From Gammaproteobacteria bacterium (GTDB taxonomy: Bacteria > Pseudomonadota > Gammaproteobacteria > Ga0077536), in the NCBI GenBank assembly GCA_016191285.1, contig JACPPA010000036.1, positions 60,750 to 124,749 of the forward strand: a stretch of 64,000 nt of DNA, read 5' to 3'. The first letter of the stretch is position 1. The number at the start of each line of letters is the position of its first letter. The translations under genes were made by a program, and so were the position numbers. The notes under the pieces were generated by a model. The model was not told the DNA's origin. It searched no databases and saw only the letters and a program-made list of their open reading frames with translations. Shown here one piece after another: positions 53,774-62,633 of this stretch.

Positions 53774-54877
53774 ATGGAACTAAAACCCATCTCGGCTGAT
53801 TCGCACATCACCGAGCCGCCGAACTGTTACATCGATTACGTCGATCCCAAATATCGCGACACTGCCCCGCACATCGTCCATAAGGAAGGGGTGGGCGATA
53901 TCTACGTGATCAATGGGATGAACGATCCCATTCCGATGGCGCTGGTGGCCGCCGCCGGTAAACCGCCCGAAGAACTGCGGCTTACGGGTGCGCGCTTCGA
54001 CTCGCTGCATAAAAGCGGATGGGATGCGAAGTACCGGATTGCCGACCAGGAGCGCGACCATGTCGCGGCGGAAGTCATCTACCCCAGCGTCGGCATGGTG
54101 CTGTGTAATCACGAAGACTACGCGTATAAACGCGCCTGCATGAAAGCCTATAACCGCTGGTTGCTCGATTATGCATCCGAGGATCGTAAACGCATCATTC
54201 CCTTGGCGCAGATCGCGATGAGCTCGCTCGATGAAGCCATCGCCGATCTTCACGAGATTAAACGACAGGGATTTCCGGGTGTCATGATGAGCGGGGTGCC
54301 CGCCTATCTCGACTATGACTCGCCCGAGTACGATCGCTTCTGGCAGACCGCGGTCGATTTAGAACTGCCGCTGTCCTTTCACATTCTGACCAGCAAGAGC
54401 GATAGCCTCGGCGTCGTCGGTCGCGGTCCGCGCATCAATATGTTCCTGTCGATTATCCGCGGCTGTCAGGACATCATGGGGATGTTGGTCTTCTCCGGGG
54501 TCTTCGAGCGCAATCCGGGGCTTAAGATTGTTTGCGTTGAAGCCGACGCCGGGTGGGCGCCGCATTTCATGTACCGGATGGATCACGCTTATGAGCGGCA
54601 TCGGTATTGGATGAAGTGCGGCGAATTGAAAAAGCTGCCGAGCGAATATTTCAAGGAACACATTTACATGACGTTCCAGGACGATTGGGTCGCGTTTCAA
54701 ACCGCGAATCTGGTCAACACCAAGCGCTTGATGTGGGCGAACGACTTCCCGCACTCCGATTCGACCTGGCCGAATTCCCAGGCGGTTCTCGCCGAACAAT
54801 GTAAGAGTCTAACCGCACAGCAACGCAGCGATATTTGCCGCAACAATGTGGTGGAGTTATATAAGCTCGCTGCGTGA
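53774..54877 (+). CDS. Amidohydrolase family metal-dependent hydrolase/decarboxylase
   Basis: 367 residues with GAGGAG upstream. The N-terminal metal motif appears as ISADSHITEPPNCY (DSHxxEP), and the C-terminal motif as LMWANDFPHSDSTWPNS with the last Asp/His ligands. This amidohydrolase-2 group contains decarboxylases such as ACMSD and 2,6-dihydroxybenzoate decarboxylase, as well as hydrolases. It is 120 bases after the dehydrogenases and 6 bases before the Rieske alpha gene, so it belongs to the same aromatic pathway. Confidence 0.9.
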   Translation: MELKPISADSHITEPPNCYIDYVDPKYRDTAPHIVHKEGVGDIYVINGMNDPIPMALVAAAGKPPEELRLTGARFDSLHKSGWDAKYRIADQERDHVAAEVIYPSVGMVLCNHEDYAYKRACMKAYNRWLLDYASEDRKRIIPLAQIAMSSLDEAIADLHEIKRQGFPGVMMSGVPAYLDYDSPEYDRFWQTAVDLELPLSFHILTSKSDSLGVVGRGPRINMFLSIIRGCQDIMGMLVFSGVFERNPGLKIVCVEADAGWAPHFMYRMDHAYERHRYWMKCGELKKLPSEYFKEHIYMTFQDDWVAFQTANLVNTKRLMWANDFPHSDSTWPNSQAVLAEQCKSLTAQQRSDICRNNVVELYKLAA

Positions 54878-54883
54878 CGGCGC

Positions 54884-56248
54884 GTGACCACTTCTGCGTT
54901 TGACGAGGGCGCGCTAAGCGGACTGATCGACGATCGCGTGGCGGAGGGGATTTTTCGCGTCCGCCGCGCGATTTATACGGACCGGGACATTTTCGCGCTC
55001 GAGATGTCCCGCATCTTCGAGGCCACCTGGATTTTCATTGGCCACGAGAGCGAGCTTGAAGCGCCGCACGACTACGTGACGCGCCACATCGGTCGCCAGC
55101 CGATTATTCTGATGCGGGATAAACACGGAACCCTTGGTTGCTTTAAAAACAGCTGCCGCCACCGCGGCACGCTGCTGTGTCCGCATGCGAGCGGCAATCA
55201 GAGGCGTCATGTGTGCCGTTACCACGGCTGGATGTATGACAGCGCTGGCTACAATATTGGGATTACCGCCCAAGCCGCCGGCCACTATCCCACCGCGTTT
55301 GACGCGGCGGACCACAATCTCGAGCCGGTTGCCAAACTCGACAGCTATCGAGGTTTCATTTTCGCCAGTCTTTCATCGCGGATCCCACCGCTCGTTGAAC
55401 ACCTCGGCGACGCCAAGATCATGCTCGACCTGGTCGCCGATCAGGCGCCCACCGGCCTTGAATATGTGCCGGGGCCGATCAGTTATACCTTCAACGGCAA
55501 TTGGAAATTGCAGTTCGAGAATGGACTCGACGCGTACCACTTTCCGGCGACGCATGCGGCGTTTGTGAACATCATTCGACAACGCGCTCCGCGAACCGTG
55601 CCCGATTACCTCAAGGAATTCGCGAGCGACGGCCGGGCCGTGGCCGCCGGCACCCTCAACTTTCCACGCGGGCACTCCACGTCGTGGTCGATCGGCGTCC
55701 CGGGACAAGGCCCGGAAGCGCGGCCGCTAACCCGCGATCGCGCGATTTTTGAAACGGTGAAGCAGCGCGTTGGTCCGCAGCGTCTCGATTGGATGTTGCG
55801 CCAGCGTAATCTAACCATTTTTCCGAACGTGCAAATCATCGACATTCAATCGTTGCAACTCAGAACCTGGCAGCCGCTCGCCGTCGATAAAACCCGCATG
55901 ACCTCGCATTGCCTGGCGCCGAAAGGCGAGAGCGCCGATGCGCGTCGGTTCCGGATCCGGCAGTACGAAGAGTTTTTTAACGCGGGAGGCTTGGCGACCT
56001 CGGATGACAATGTGATGTATGACCTGAACCAGCATGGTCTGGCGGCGGCGGTGCCCGAAGGACATAGTCATTCGCGTGGAATTGGCGCCGAGCCTGCGTC
56101 CGCGGATCATTTTGCTGGACTGGACTTGGACGATGCCGTGTGCACTTACAGCGCAGACGGTCTCAGCTTTGGCGATGAGACTGGCATTCGCAACGGCTAC
56201 CGCGAATGGCGCCGGCTGATGTTGAATCCACCGGGCGAACGCTCCTAG
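54884..56248 (+). CDS. Rieske dioxygenase alpha subunit, benzoate-dioxygenase-like
   Basis: 454 residues from GTG. Rieske ligands: Cys91 and His93 (SCRHRG), Cys111 and His114 (CRYHGWMYD). The mononuclear iron site is GLDAYHFPATHAAF (Asp, His, His in DxxHxxxxH spacing). Length and CRYHGW fit the benzoate/anthranilate dioxygenase branch. It adds two hydroxyls to the ring of a carboxylated aromatic in that branch; the true substrate is unknown. No reductase gene is visible in the operon. Confidence 0.93.
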   Translation: MTTSAFDEGALSGLIDDRVAEGIFRVRRAIYTDRDIFALEMSRIFEATWIFIGHESELEAPHDYVTRHIGRQPIILMRDKHGTLGCFKNSCRHRGTLLCPHASGNQRRHVCRYHGWMYDSAGYNIGITAQAAGHYPTAFDAADHNLEPVAKLDSYRGFIFASLSSRIPPLVEHLGDAKIMLDLVADQAPTGLEYVPGPISYTFNGNWKLQFENGLDAYHFPATHAAFVNIIRQRAPRTVPDYLKEFASDGRAVAAGTLNFPRGHSTSWSIGVPGQGPEARPLTRDRAIFETVKQRVGPQRLDWMLRQRNLTIFPNVQIIDIQSLQLRTWQPLAVDKTRMTSHCLAPKGESADARRFRIRQYEEFFNAGGLATSDDNVMYDLNQHGLAAAVPEGHSHSRGIGAEPASADHFAGLDLDDAVCTYSADGLSFGDETGIRNGYREWRRLMLNPPGERS

Positions 56249-56289
56249 TCGATAGAGAACATGAACCGCCAAACGTTGACGTGACGAGC

Positions 56290-56790
56290 ATGCGCGAGCA
56301 AGAAGCCACCGCCATCGCCACTGAACTCCTCATTCGAGAGAGCAGACACCTCGATGACCGCGAATGGGATCGCTGGCTCGCGATGTATGCGCCAGCGGCG
56401 GTGTTTTGGGTGCCGGCGTGGCGCGACGACGAACACGAGACCTCCGATCCCAACACCGAAATATCGCAGATTTATCATGAGGCTCGTCATGGCCTTGAGG
56501 AGCGCGTGGCGCGAGTTCGTTCAGGTCAGTCGGTCACCGCGCTGCCGCTGCCACGCACCACGCACTTCATCACGAACACCGTCGCGCTCGCGTTCGCGCC
56601 CGACGTCATCGAGGCGCGCGCGAATTGGTTGGTGCAGGTTTATCAACCGCGAACCGCGACGACGCATGCTAATTTCGGGTACTACGAGCTTCGTTACACG
56701 CAACACCAGGGAGCTTGGCTGATTACGTCGAAGAAGATCCACTTAAAGAATGATGTGATCCCGGCGGTGATCGATTTCTATACGCTTTAA
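56290..56790 (+). CDS. Aromatic-ring-hydroxylating dioxygenase beta subunit
   Basis: 166 residues from ATG at 56290; an in-frame GTG at 56281 is an alternative. The small-subunit fold is marked by LLIRESRHLDDREWDRWLAM, YAPAAVFWVPAWRDDEH, PRTTHFITNTVA and a terminal SKKIHLKNDVIPAVIDFYTL. It partners the alpha subunit immediately upstream. The frame runs upstream into the alpha gene, which leaves the exact start uncertain. Confidence 0.9.
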   Translation: MREQEATAIATELLIRESRHLDDREWDRWLAMYAPAAVFWVPAWRDDEHETSDPNTEISQIYHEARHGLEERVARVRSGQSVTALPLPRTTHFITNTVALAFAPDVIEARANWLVQVYQPRTATTHANFGYYELRYTQHQGAWLITSKKIHLKNDVIPAVIDFYTL

Positions 56791-56816
56791 CGGATTAATT
56801 TTAGGAGAATCAACGG

Positions 56817-56855
56817 ATGAGTTACGCGCTCTGCCGCGGCGTCCGGCGGTCATGA
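56817..56855 (+). pseudogene. Truncated first codons of a lost downstream gene
   Basis: A strong TAGGAGA is followed by ATG and 12 codons (MSYALCRGVRRS) before TGA, directly after the dioxygenase beta gene. The site looks like the start of the operon's next gene, cut at a junction with the oppositely oriented GH19-like gene that ends at 56861. Confidence 0.4.
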
Positions 56856-56860
56856 GCTGT

Positions 56861-57418
56861 TCAGATTGTGTAGCTAATGGCGGCGTAATAGCGGTGTCCG
56901 TAGTCAGCGATCAACTGGGCTTTGTCGAGGCCATTGATAATGCGTCGCGCGTTACGCCAATTATCGATGCCCGGGGCAAAATAGTCCGCTAATTTTTTAC
57001 CGGTGAACGATCCATTGATCATCCCGAAGAACAGGATCTTTGTCGCAATCGGTAACTCCAGCGCGAATTCTGGATGATTGAGCAGATCGGCGCCGACGAC
57101 TTTCGCCATTTTGCGATAGTTGTAGTCCCATGTGAGCTGTACAAAACCGCGGCCATAATAGATCTGCCCAGTGTGTGGATCGGGTTCACCGTACGGTCTG
57201 CCCCGGCCTTTGCTATATTCTTCGATCGGCTGCATGGTGCGGTCCGTTTCATGATGCGCGGTCGCGAGCAGGTAAGCGAGCCAGCGATCATCTTTCTTGG
57301 CGAAGCTTAACTCCCACACGTCCAAAATAGCGGTCAAGCCATCGACCTGGGGTTTGCGCAGTTTGCCGCCGAAGAGAGTGCTTCGTACCTGATCGAAAAA
57401 GAATTTTCGATTGATCAT
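56861..57418 (-). CDS. GH19-like lysozyme/chitinase domain protein
   Basis: 185 residues from ATG at 57418, which has AGGAGGT six bases upstream. It shows AYLLATAHHETDRTMQPIEE (Glu likely catalytic) and YYGRGFVQLTWDYNYRKMAK, the GH19 core, with AYFAPGIDNWRNARRIING-like helices (ADYFAPGIDNWRNARRI). There is no signal peptide. Such stand-alone domains act as phage or toxin endolysins on peptidoglycan. No other phage gene is near, so it may be a stray cargo gene. Confidence 0.85.
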   Translation of the reverse strand: MINRKFFFDQVRSTLFGGKLRKPQVDGLTAILDVWELSFAKKDDRWLAYLLATAHHETDRTMQPIEEYSKGRGRPYGEPDPHTGQIYYGRGFVQLTWDYNYRKMAKVVGADLLNHPEFALELPIATKILFFGMINGSFTGKKLADYFAPGIDNWRNARRIINGLDKAQLIADYGHRYYAAISYTI

Positions 57419-57461
57419 CGGCGACCTCCTGGTATGAGCGCTGTCCAATTCGAAGGCGGTC

Positions 57462-57624
57462 CTAGTGTGCTGTCCATCGATGAACTACCAGAAATTGACG
57501 CGCCAATCCGGTGGGAGCGGCTTTAGCCGCGAAGGGGACTCTGAAAAGATTCGCCGCTAAAGCGGCTCCCACCCTGCACCACTAATAGCGAATTGCCGAA
57601 GTTCATTGCGGGACGCCACACTTG
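57462..57624. mobile_element. MITE-like element carrying a REP pair (second copy)
   Basis: Ends: CTAGTGTGCTGTCC at 57462 and, read inward from 57624, CAAGTGTGGCGTCCCGCAAT. Inside are direct REP 57511-57533 and inverted REP 57548-57573. It shares its ends with the 10419-10631 element. The rest of the gap to 57999 contains nothing I can support. Confidence 0.7.
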
Positions 57625-57999
57625 TCCTGTTTCATTAATTCGTGGAACTATTCTAGCTGCCATCGCCAGGATCCTGTACTGAGTTCAAAGTGCGCAAGGA
57701 GAATTGAGGACTGAAATAAGCGGACGCCATCGTGAATGGACGAGCGAGCGACTCGCGACGCGTGATGCGCCAGCCAAGCGCCCGGGGTCGCGTCCTGGGT
57801 TGGAGGCTTGAATCTGACGCACCATGGTTCACTGCTTATGCCTCCTCTTTAACCTATACTCCGCGGACGGATCCAAAGATCTAAGCGACCCCCTGCGCGT
57901 CGGAAATCGATTGGCGAAAAGCACCTATTCTGCGCTCGGCCACGGCCGGTGCGCAGATCGACGTGCGTCAAACAATGACACACCGCGAGCGTTCGAACG

Positions 58000-58278
58000 A
58001 TGAAAGTCACGATTGAAGTCGATTGCACACCCACTGAAGCGCGAGCATTCATGGGCCTGCCCGATATGGAACCGCTCCAGGCCGAAGTGATGGCCGAGAT
58101 CCAGCGACGCGTCATGCAGGCACTTGCGCTGACGGATCCGCAACAGCTCTTAAGGAACTGGGTTCCCTGGGGGGCGCAAGGTCTTGAGGCGTTTCAGTCC
58201 TTGATGCGCGCTGCGTCCGGCGCCGGCGGCAGTTCCAAGAACGAGTCGAGCGATTCGAAATCGACGCCGAGTAGCTGA
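58000..58278 (+). CDS. DUF6489-like small protein
   Basis: 92 residues. MKVTIEVDCTPTEARAFMGL followed by PDMEPLQAEVMAEIQRRV matches a small family I recall as DUF6489. It then has a helical part (LRNWVPWGAQGLEAFQSLMR) and a Ser/Gly-rich tail. Function is unknown; it is presumably cytoplasmic. Confidence 0.75.
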   Translation: MKVTIEVDCTPTEARAFMGLPDMEPLQAEVMAEIQRRVMQALALTDPQQLLRNWVPWGAQGLEAFQSLMRAASGAGGSSKNESSDSKSTPSS

Positions 58279-58420
58279 TTCGAGTAATCCAACGGCGTAT
58301 CAAGAGCTCTGCTCATTCATCCATGAGACCGCGGGCGCGTGCGAATGATGCTGACCTGTTGCGGATTAAAATCAGCGGCAGAGCGAGCAACGGTGTTCGC
58401 TGCCTCTTCGACGGTACTGT

Positions 58421-59182
58421 TCAGAGGATCGGCGGATACTCGACGCGGGGGATGGTTTCGAAAGCAGGTTTTGCGAGAAGGTAGCCTTGAAAGAGGCACA
58501 TACCCTCATCCCGAAACCACCGGTATTCATCTAATGCCTCGACGCCCTCGACGATAAGGTCGATGCCCAGATCTAGGCACGCTTGGGCCACCGCACGGAC
58601 GATGGCTTGCCGCGGTCCACGGGTGTTAATGCCACGCACCAGATTCATGTCGAGCTTCACCATATCCGGCTGGAAATCGGCAAGAAGATTAAGGCCGCAG
58701 AACCCGGCGCCGAAGTCGTCAATTGCGACCTTTAGTCCGCATCCGCGGAACTGGTTGATGACGTTGGCGAACCGTATGTGATCATCAATTACTTCACCTT
58801 CGGTGACTTCTAGAATTATACGGTCGATCGCGATCCCATGGTGTTCAGCCGCGGCGAGCGTCGTGCGCACTGCCCTGTCAGATCCGATCACGCTGCGCGG
58901 AAGAAAGTTGAGGTTGAGATTGCAGACGATTCCTAGTCGAGCGGCGACGGCGATCGCCGTACTTCGGCTTTCTTCATCGAATTGATGCATATCCTGATTG
59001 GAAATCTGCGCAAATACATGACCGGCGGGCTCATTGTTGATCCCCCGAAGCAATGCCTCATAAGAAAAAACCGTGCGTGCCACGGTATTCACGATCGGTT
59101 GAAAAGCATACGAATATTCGACGTGCGAAAGCGTCGGACTTCGCGCCGGCAGGTGAGGATCGATAACGGCGATCGGGCCCAT
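58421..59182 (-). CDS. EAL-domain c-di-GMP phosphodiesterase
   Basis: 253 residues from ATG at 59182 (MGPIAVIDPH). A stand-alone EAL domain: FSYEALLRG (EAL loop), CNLNLNFLPRSV (metal Asn), LEVTEGEVID, VAIDDFGAGFCGLNLL (DDFGAG), DMVKLDMNLVRG (KLD) and IVEGVEALDEYRWF. All catalytic motifs are kept, so it should hydrolyse c-di-GMP. There is no sensor domain. A small frame ends two bases upstream and may be co-translated. Confidence 0.93.
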   Translation of the reverse strand: MGPIAVIDPHLPARSPTLSHVEYSYAFQPIVNTVARTVFSYEALLRGINNEPAGHVFAQISNQDMHQFDEESRSTAIAVAARLGIVCNLNLNFLPRSVIGSDRAVRTTLAAAEHHGIAIDRIILEVTEGEVIDDHIRFANVINQFRGCGLKVAIDDFGAGFCGLNLLADFQPDMVKLDMNLVRGINTRGPRQAIVRAVAQACLDLGIDLIVEGVEALDEYRWFRDEGMCLFQGYLLAKPAFETIPRVEYPPIL

Positions 59183-59183
59183 G

Positions 59184-59417
59184 CTATCCCGTTGCAAGCA
59201 ATTTGAGATCGATTTCGCCGACCCGTTGGCGCCAGCGGCCAGCCCGAAACGCTGCGAGAAGCTTTTTGGCGCGTCCGCCGTCGAGCCGCCGGATGCGTAA
59301 CCCCTCGGTGAAGAAATCATTCGCACCGATCGCGTCATCGATCTCCTGCCGGTTGAGCGCCGCGAAACCCATGCTCCATTCACCGAAGGTCCGACGCGCG
59401 AACCGCCTCGGTGTCAC
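59184..59417 (-). CDS. Possible small protein upstream of the EAL gene
   Basis: 77 residues from GTG at 59417. It reads RQEIDDAIGANDFFTEGLRI and GGRAKKLLAAFRAGRWRQR, with no family I know. Its stop TAG is one base before the EAL start codon, and codon use looks genuine, which suggests translational coupling. The ribosome site is poor, so confidence is low. Confidence 0.4.
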   Translation of the reverse strand: MTPRRFARRTFGEWSMGFAALNRQEIDDAIGANDFFTEGLRIRRLDGGRAKKLLAAFRAGRWRQRVGEIDLKLLATG

Positions 59418-59589
59418 CTTCTAAAACCTGAAAAAAAATTCCTTAATGATCAAATCGAACTTGGGATCTGATGTGAACGGCGCTTACTTAAGGGGATTGA
59501 TCGCGAAAGACGCGAAAATCAATCCCTCCGCCATTCCAACGAAACAGACCGTGCAAAAACTCCAAGTGAATGGGAGCAGGGAACAGGAA

Positions 59590-59815
59590 TCCAGCACACG
59601 TCATTCCGGCGGACAGCCGGAATCCCGTAAAAAAAGCGGATCCGCCCGCTGCGCGGACGCCTATTCTGACTGGACCCCGGATATTCGCTTTGCGAATTCC
59701 GGGGTGACGGACGGCGGTTCGAGCTTTTACACGTCCTCGAAAGCTGGAATCCAGGCAAATAACGAATTCATTTTCACTGGCTCCCATGTCGTAGCACGGG
59801 GTGACGAGTCAAGAA
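59590..59815. repeat. Composite palindromic repeats in a gene-free gap
   Basis: A short palindrome ATTCCGGCGGACAGCCGGAAT (about 59604), the CCCCGG repeat (59672-59702, same as at 8.5 kb), and at 59745-59810 an inverted copy of the 8.44-8.50-kb flank (CCAGGCAAATAACGAATTCA). Open frames across it are artefacts. The gap 59418-59987 holds no gene. Confidence 0.75.
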
Positions 59816-59987
59816 GGGCCTAAGTTAAGTGCCATTCGGATCTGATGTCATCCCAGCCGTTACGCCACCCGAACGGATAGTTTCGGCAGAGACTACTCGC
59901 TAGCCTTCCCTGGCAAGGGGAGGCGCTACGCAAAAAGAAGCACTTCCCGGCCAGAACTTAGATCTTCACTAACCTGAGTGCACAGCC

Positions 59988-60284
59988 ATGACCGTTCAAC
60001 TCGATCACTTCATGGTGCCTGGTCGTAACAAGCTCGCTTCCGCGCGACCGCTCGCCCAACTTCTCGGTGTTCCGTGGGCGGAAACCGGCGTTGGGCCATT
60101 CGCGCCGCTGGGATACCTTATCGCAGTTGTCCACGGTCCCATCGATAACAAAGTCGACACCGGGCACGGAGGCAGCATCGTTTACTGGAACGAGCCGGAG
60201 GGGCAAGTGGGAATTGCTGACGCAGCGTTATGCGCGGCAACGCGAAGGTTCGGCGCCATTGCGCCGCGAAAGCGACCCGCCTAA
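59988..60284 (+). pseudogene. Decayed VOC/glyoxalase-family gene
   Basis: The start MTVQLDHFMVPGRNKLASAR and LAQLLGVPWAETGVGPFAP are the N-terminal VOC half. It then jumps to VHGPIDNKVDTGHGG and IVYWNEPEGQ, the end of the C-terminal half, so about 50 central residues are missing. Right after EGQV two bases are lost: restoring TG gives EGQVWELLTQRYARQ, the normal terminus. Internal deletion plus frameshift make it a pseudogene. Confidence 0.7.
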
Positions 60285-61531
60285 CCCGCTGCCACCGCGC
60301 TTACCTTCCGCCCAATCAACCGAATCGGAAACCGCTTCAAACCGCCGACAAAATTGGCCTGCGTGCGCTCCGGCTTACCAACGACTTCAAATCCTTCGTA
60401 ACGATTGAGCAGCTCTTCGAGCGCGATTCGTAGTTCGAGTTTCGCGAGCGGTCCGCCGAGACAGGTGTGCGGGCCAAAGCCGAATCCGAGGTGGGGATTC
60501 GGCGAACGCGTGACATCGAACTTATCGGCATGGGGGAAGACGTCTTCATCGCGGTTGGCCGAGGCCAGCCACACCACTACGCGATCGCCGGCTTGCACCG
60601 CCTGGCCACCGATTTCGGTATCCGCGGTCGCGACCCGCATCAAGGTGATGACTGGATTCGACCAGCGCACCATTTCTTCGACCGCGCGCCGAATGAGCTT
60701 CGGATCTCGGCGCAACAACTCCATTTGCCCGGGATGTTCGAGCAACGCGAGCAGTCCTCCCGAGAAGGAATTCCGCGTGGTCTCGAAGCCTGCCAAAATC
60801 ATTAACGTCCCGTTTTGGACGATCTCGGATTCGGTGAGCGCGGTGCCGTCGATCTTGCCGGTAGCCAAGGTGCTCAGCGCATCCGCGTAGGGGCAGGTGC
60901 GTCGCGGCATCGCGAGTTGACGCACGCATTCGCGGATGCCGTTGATCCCGGCTGCGGTGGTGGCGGAAGCGTCGCCGCCGCTGTACTCCGGATCGGAGGC
61001 GGTCAACGCCATCTTGCCCCAGGCGAGTAAGTCAGCGCAGCGTTCCTGGGGCAGGCCGAGGATGTCGGCAATGATCGTCATCGGAATTTTGGCGGCCAGA
61101 TCATCGACCAGATCGATCACGCCATCGGCCGGCAGTTGATCGAAGATTTTTTTTATGAGGTCGGCTTTGACCTCGGTAGTTTCTACTAACGCGTTCGGCA
61201 TGAAGGGCGCACAGACGAGGTCACGAAACTTACCGTGGCGCGGTGGATCGATCGCGATCAGCATTTCGCCCGGGCCGAACGCGTCCCGATTCGCTGCTTT
61301 TAACGCCTCGTCCATGATCGGCATGATGCCGTCGACTTCGGAGCTGAAGAGTTGCGCGTCGTGAAAGACTCGTTTGATGTCCGCGTGTTTGAACACTGAC
61401 CAGAAGTGAGCGCCATGGCGGCCTGTGGTCCAGTACACGGGATGGTCGCGTCGCATCTGCGCGAGTAGCGCGTAGAAATTATCGTCACGGAAGGTCGCGG
61501 AATCTGTGAGTCGTTCATCTACGGTGGACAT
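60281..61531 (-). CDS. Cytochrome P450
   Basis: 416 residues from ATG at 61531 with GGGAG upstream. I-helix oxygen motif LMILAGFETTRNS, ExxR in VEEMVRWSNPV, and the heme loop FGFGPHTCLGGPLAKLE with the Cys at about residue 357. It is a soluble bacterial P450 hydroxylase with no fused reductase. No ferredoxin gene lies alongside. The I-helix has AGFETT where AG(A/G)DTT is usual; Glu for Asp is common in some families. Confidence 0.95.
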   Translation of the reverse strand: MSTVDERLTDSATFRDDNFYALLAQMRRDHPVYWTTGRHGAHFWSVFKHADIKRVFHDAQLFSSEVDGIMPIMDEALKAANRDAFGPGEMLIAIDPPRHGKFRDLVCAPFMPNALVETTEVKADLIKKIFDQLPADGVIDLVDDLAAKIPMTIIADILGLPQERCADLLAWGKMALTASDPEYSGGDASATTAAGINGIRECVRQLAMPRRTCPYADALSTLATGKIDGTALTESEIVQNGTLMILAGFETTRNSFSGGLLALLEHPGQMELLRRDPKLIRRAVEEMVRWSNPVITLMRVATADTEIGGQAVQAGDRVVVWLASANRDEDVFPHADKFDVTRSPNPHLGFGFGPHTCLGGPLAKLELRIALEELLNRYEGFEVVGKPERTQANFVGGLKRFPIRLIGRKVSAVAAG

Positions 61532-61730
61532 AGACCGATCTCCCAAGCGGGTTGCTCGCTCCCCGCAGGGTACGGCAGCCGGATGTGCTCAGCAACCTAA
61601 GAATGCGTGAGATCGCAGGGGACGGACTTAAGTCCACACCGTCAGGTGCTTGGAGGCAATGCACCCCTTGCAGGCAATGCGCGAGCGGGTGACGGCGCAC
61701 GAGATTGAACCCGCGGCCGCCGTCCTCCGA

Positions 61731-62633
61731 TCACATCCGCGCGACTCGCCGCAACTTGCTGTTCTCGATCAACAATACCGCCGAAACCACCAATGCGATC
61801 CCGACCAGTTGGAGCGCGCCCAAGCGCTGGTCGAGCAGCAGGAACCCGAGCAACACGCTAGTGATCGGTTCGATGTTCATGATCAACGAGGCTTTGACCG
61901 GGCCGATTTCAGCCACCACCACGAACAACGTAATCACACCAAAAGAATAGAACAGCGTGGCGCCGCCGAACGCTGCCCAGGCCCGCAGTGTGTGGGGAAG
62001 TCCGATCCCGCCGTGGAAAATCGCGACGAGAGTGAAGAGGGTGAGCGCGGTGCCGAGCATATGCAGCGTCACAGGCCGCGAATCGCCGCCGCCCCGTACC
62101 TTGGCGCTCAAGGTCATGACGGTAGTGACGCCGACCGCGCCGAGCAGACACAGGGTAATGCCGAGACGGTGTACCGGCGTACCCTGCACGTCCAGCGCGA
62201 GCAGAATCCCGGTGAATGCGAGCGCTAAGGCGAGCGCGGTACGCCCATGGAATGCCTGACGTCCGCTCCACCATTCGACGATGCCGATCAAAATCGGAAA
62301 GGTATAGAAGGTTGCGACCACCAGCCCGACCGGCAGGAATTTGATGGCAACCAGTACGCCGTAGGAATAGCTCGCAAAAATGCACCCAATCATGAGCGCC
62401 ACGCGGCGCTGTGGCATCGGCAGCCTGCGTGGCACGCCGCGCGCCATCATCAGCAGATTGAGCAACACAAAGGCGATGAATGAGCGGGCAAGGAGGACAG
62501 CGAGCGGCGTCGCCCCATCGCGATAGGAGTAGGCTGCCAAACTAGTATTGCTGGCGAACGAGATGCCGACCGCCAAGGCCATGGCGACACCGCGCCAGGG
62601 CGTTGCGGCCTGCGCGGTGAGCGGGGCCTTCAT
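61731..62633 (-). CDS. EamA/DMT family transporter
   Basis: 300 residues from ATG at 62633 (MKAPLTAQAATPWRG). About ten membrane segments arranged as two EamA repeats: ALAVGISFASNTSLAAYSY, LLARSFIAFVLLNLLMMARG, then ALALALAFTGILLALDVQG and the second repeat ending ASLIMNIEPITSVLLGFLLL and VGIALVVSAVLLIEN. It exports small metabolites across the inner membrane; the cargo is unknown. There is no operon partner. Confidence 0.9.
   Translation of the reverse strand: MKAPLTAQAATPWRGVAMALAVGISFASNTSLAAYSYRDGATPLAVLLARSFIAFVLLNLLMMARGVPRRLPMPQRRVALMIGCIFASYSYGVLVAIKFLPVGLVVATFYTFPILIGIVEWWSGRQAFHGRTALALALAFTGILLALDVQGTPVHRLGITLCLLGAVGVTTVMTLSAKVRGGGDSRPVTLHMLGTALTLFTLVAIFHGGIGLPHTLRAWAAFGGATLFYSFGVITLFVVVAEIGPVKASLIMNIEPITSVLLGFLLLDQRLGALQLVGIALVVSAVLLIENSKLRRVARM

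Noticed and set aside
59446..59823. 125-codon frame
   Set aside because: It is built from dispersed palindromes and lacks any motif.
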